From NCBI GenBank assembly GCA_044866695.1, contig JBIOUF010000081.1:1-24283 (forward strand): a stretch of DNA of 24,283 nucleotides. The letters run 5' to 3'. Within the stretch, counting starts at the first letter, position 1, and each line of letters opens with the position of its first letter. The notes below the pieces were generated by a model. The model searched no databases and was not told where the DNA came from. It saw only the letters and a list, made by a program, of their open reading frames with translations. This stretch comes from JBIOUF01 sp044866695. Lineage in GTDB: Bacteria; Actinomycetota; Actinomycetes; Propionibacteriales; Nocardioidaceae. A program made the translations under genes and the position numbers. Below are positions 24,058 through 24,283 of this stretch, in pieces.

Positions 24058-24283
24058 CTCGGATGGTGCCGCAGGACAGCTTGGTTTCGAGGCTCGCTTC
24101 GCTCGCACCTCAACCTGCGGTGGTCTCGGATGGTGCCGCTGGGCAACCTTGGTTTCGAGGCTCGCTTCGCTCGCACCTCAACCGGCGGTGGTCTCGGATG
24201 GTGCCGCCGGGCAACCTTGGTTTCGAGGCTCGCTTCGCTCGCACCTCAACCGGCGGTGGTCTCGGATGGTGCCGCCGGGCAAC
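24058..24283. repeat. 68-bp tandem repeat array (3.3 units, continues past the window)
   Basis: Units begin with CTCGGATGGTGCCGC at 24058, 24125, 24193 and 24261, giving periods of 67, 68 and 68 bp. Each complete unit contains GGTTTCGAGGCTCGC, TTCGCTCGCACCTCAACC and GGCGGTGGT, so each can form a hairpin with GGTT/AACC and GAGG/CCTC pairing. Units two and three are nearly identical, and the first is slightly diverged. The array starts 71 bp upstream of the ATPase start on the other side and runs off the window edge, so its full size is unknown. Confidence 0.9.

Overview
The window comes from a high-GC Gram-positive chromosome, most likely an actinomycete of the Nocardioides/Propionibacteriales type. 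Signs of this are the very strong G/C bias at third codon positions, frequent GTG starts, many ATGA/GTGA gene overlaps, a DUF222-HNH (13E12-type) gene, and intergenic GGTTGAG...CGAAACC hairpin repeats. The genus is an inference from style, not from a marker gene.

Layout. (1) 1-1241: the 3' end of an ATP-dependent DNA ligase of LigD type, followed after one base by a stand-alone LigD-type polymerase, a split version of the NHEJ enzyme. (2) 1240-1459: a convergent intergenic region built from two opposed arrays of a 22-bp repeat that overlap both stop codons. (3) 1454-7570: a hydrolase/protease neighbourhood. A 1052-aa polytopic membrane protein with lipase-like motifs is divergent from a three-gene operon (small beta-rich protein, M43-type zinc protease without a signal peptide, alpha/beta hydrolase). 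The 365-bp divergent control region holds a 14-bp inverted repeat. (4) 7571-12566: hairpin repeats, then an AT-rich 15-bp palindrome, then a four-gene catabolic operon: Fe-S CCG-domain subunit, FAD/PCMH oxidase, an unrecognised 111-aa protein and an APC permease. It looks like uptake plus oxidation of one small hydroxy- or amino-acid-like compound; the substrate is unknown. (5) 12585-14554 (minus): zinc alcohol dehydrogenase (AdhA type) translationally coupled to a NYN-LOTUS RNA-binding/nuclease-like protein. (6) 14922-16262: DUF222-HNH protein. (7) 16372-17959: a gene graveyard with a frameshifted, internally deleted remnant of a PglW-like NERD-kinase (Pgl/BREX type 2 phage defence) and, on the other strand, the 3' stump of a DUF4352-like protein. 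(8) 18249-20503: fhs and a coupled cyclodeaminase-type gene, a folate one-carbon pair. (9) 20514-20601: a second array of the 22-bp repeat. (10) 20649-21281: PaiB-like flavin-binding protein, ending at a perfect 12-bp hairpin shared with a convergent small secreted protein (21349-21729). (11) 21867-23987 (minus): a 706-aa P-loop ATPase with a C-terminal helix-turn-helix, with a 68-bp tandem array (24058-end) directly upstream.

I see no rRNA, tRNA, CRISPR, intact transposon or prophage. The items most worth following up are the 22-bp repeat family, the membrane-hydrolase/M43/hydrolase neighbourhood, the Fe-S subunit with degenerate cluster motifs, the PglW remnant and the NYN-LOTUS protein.
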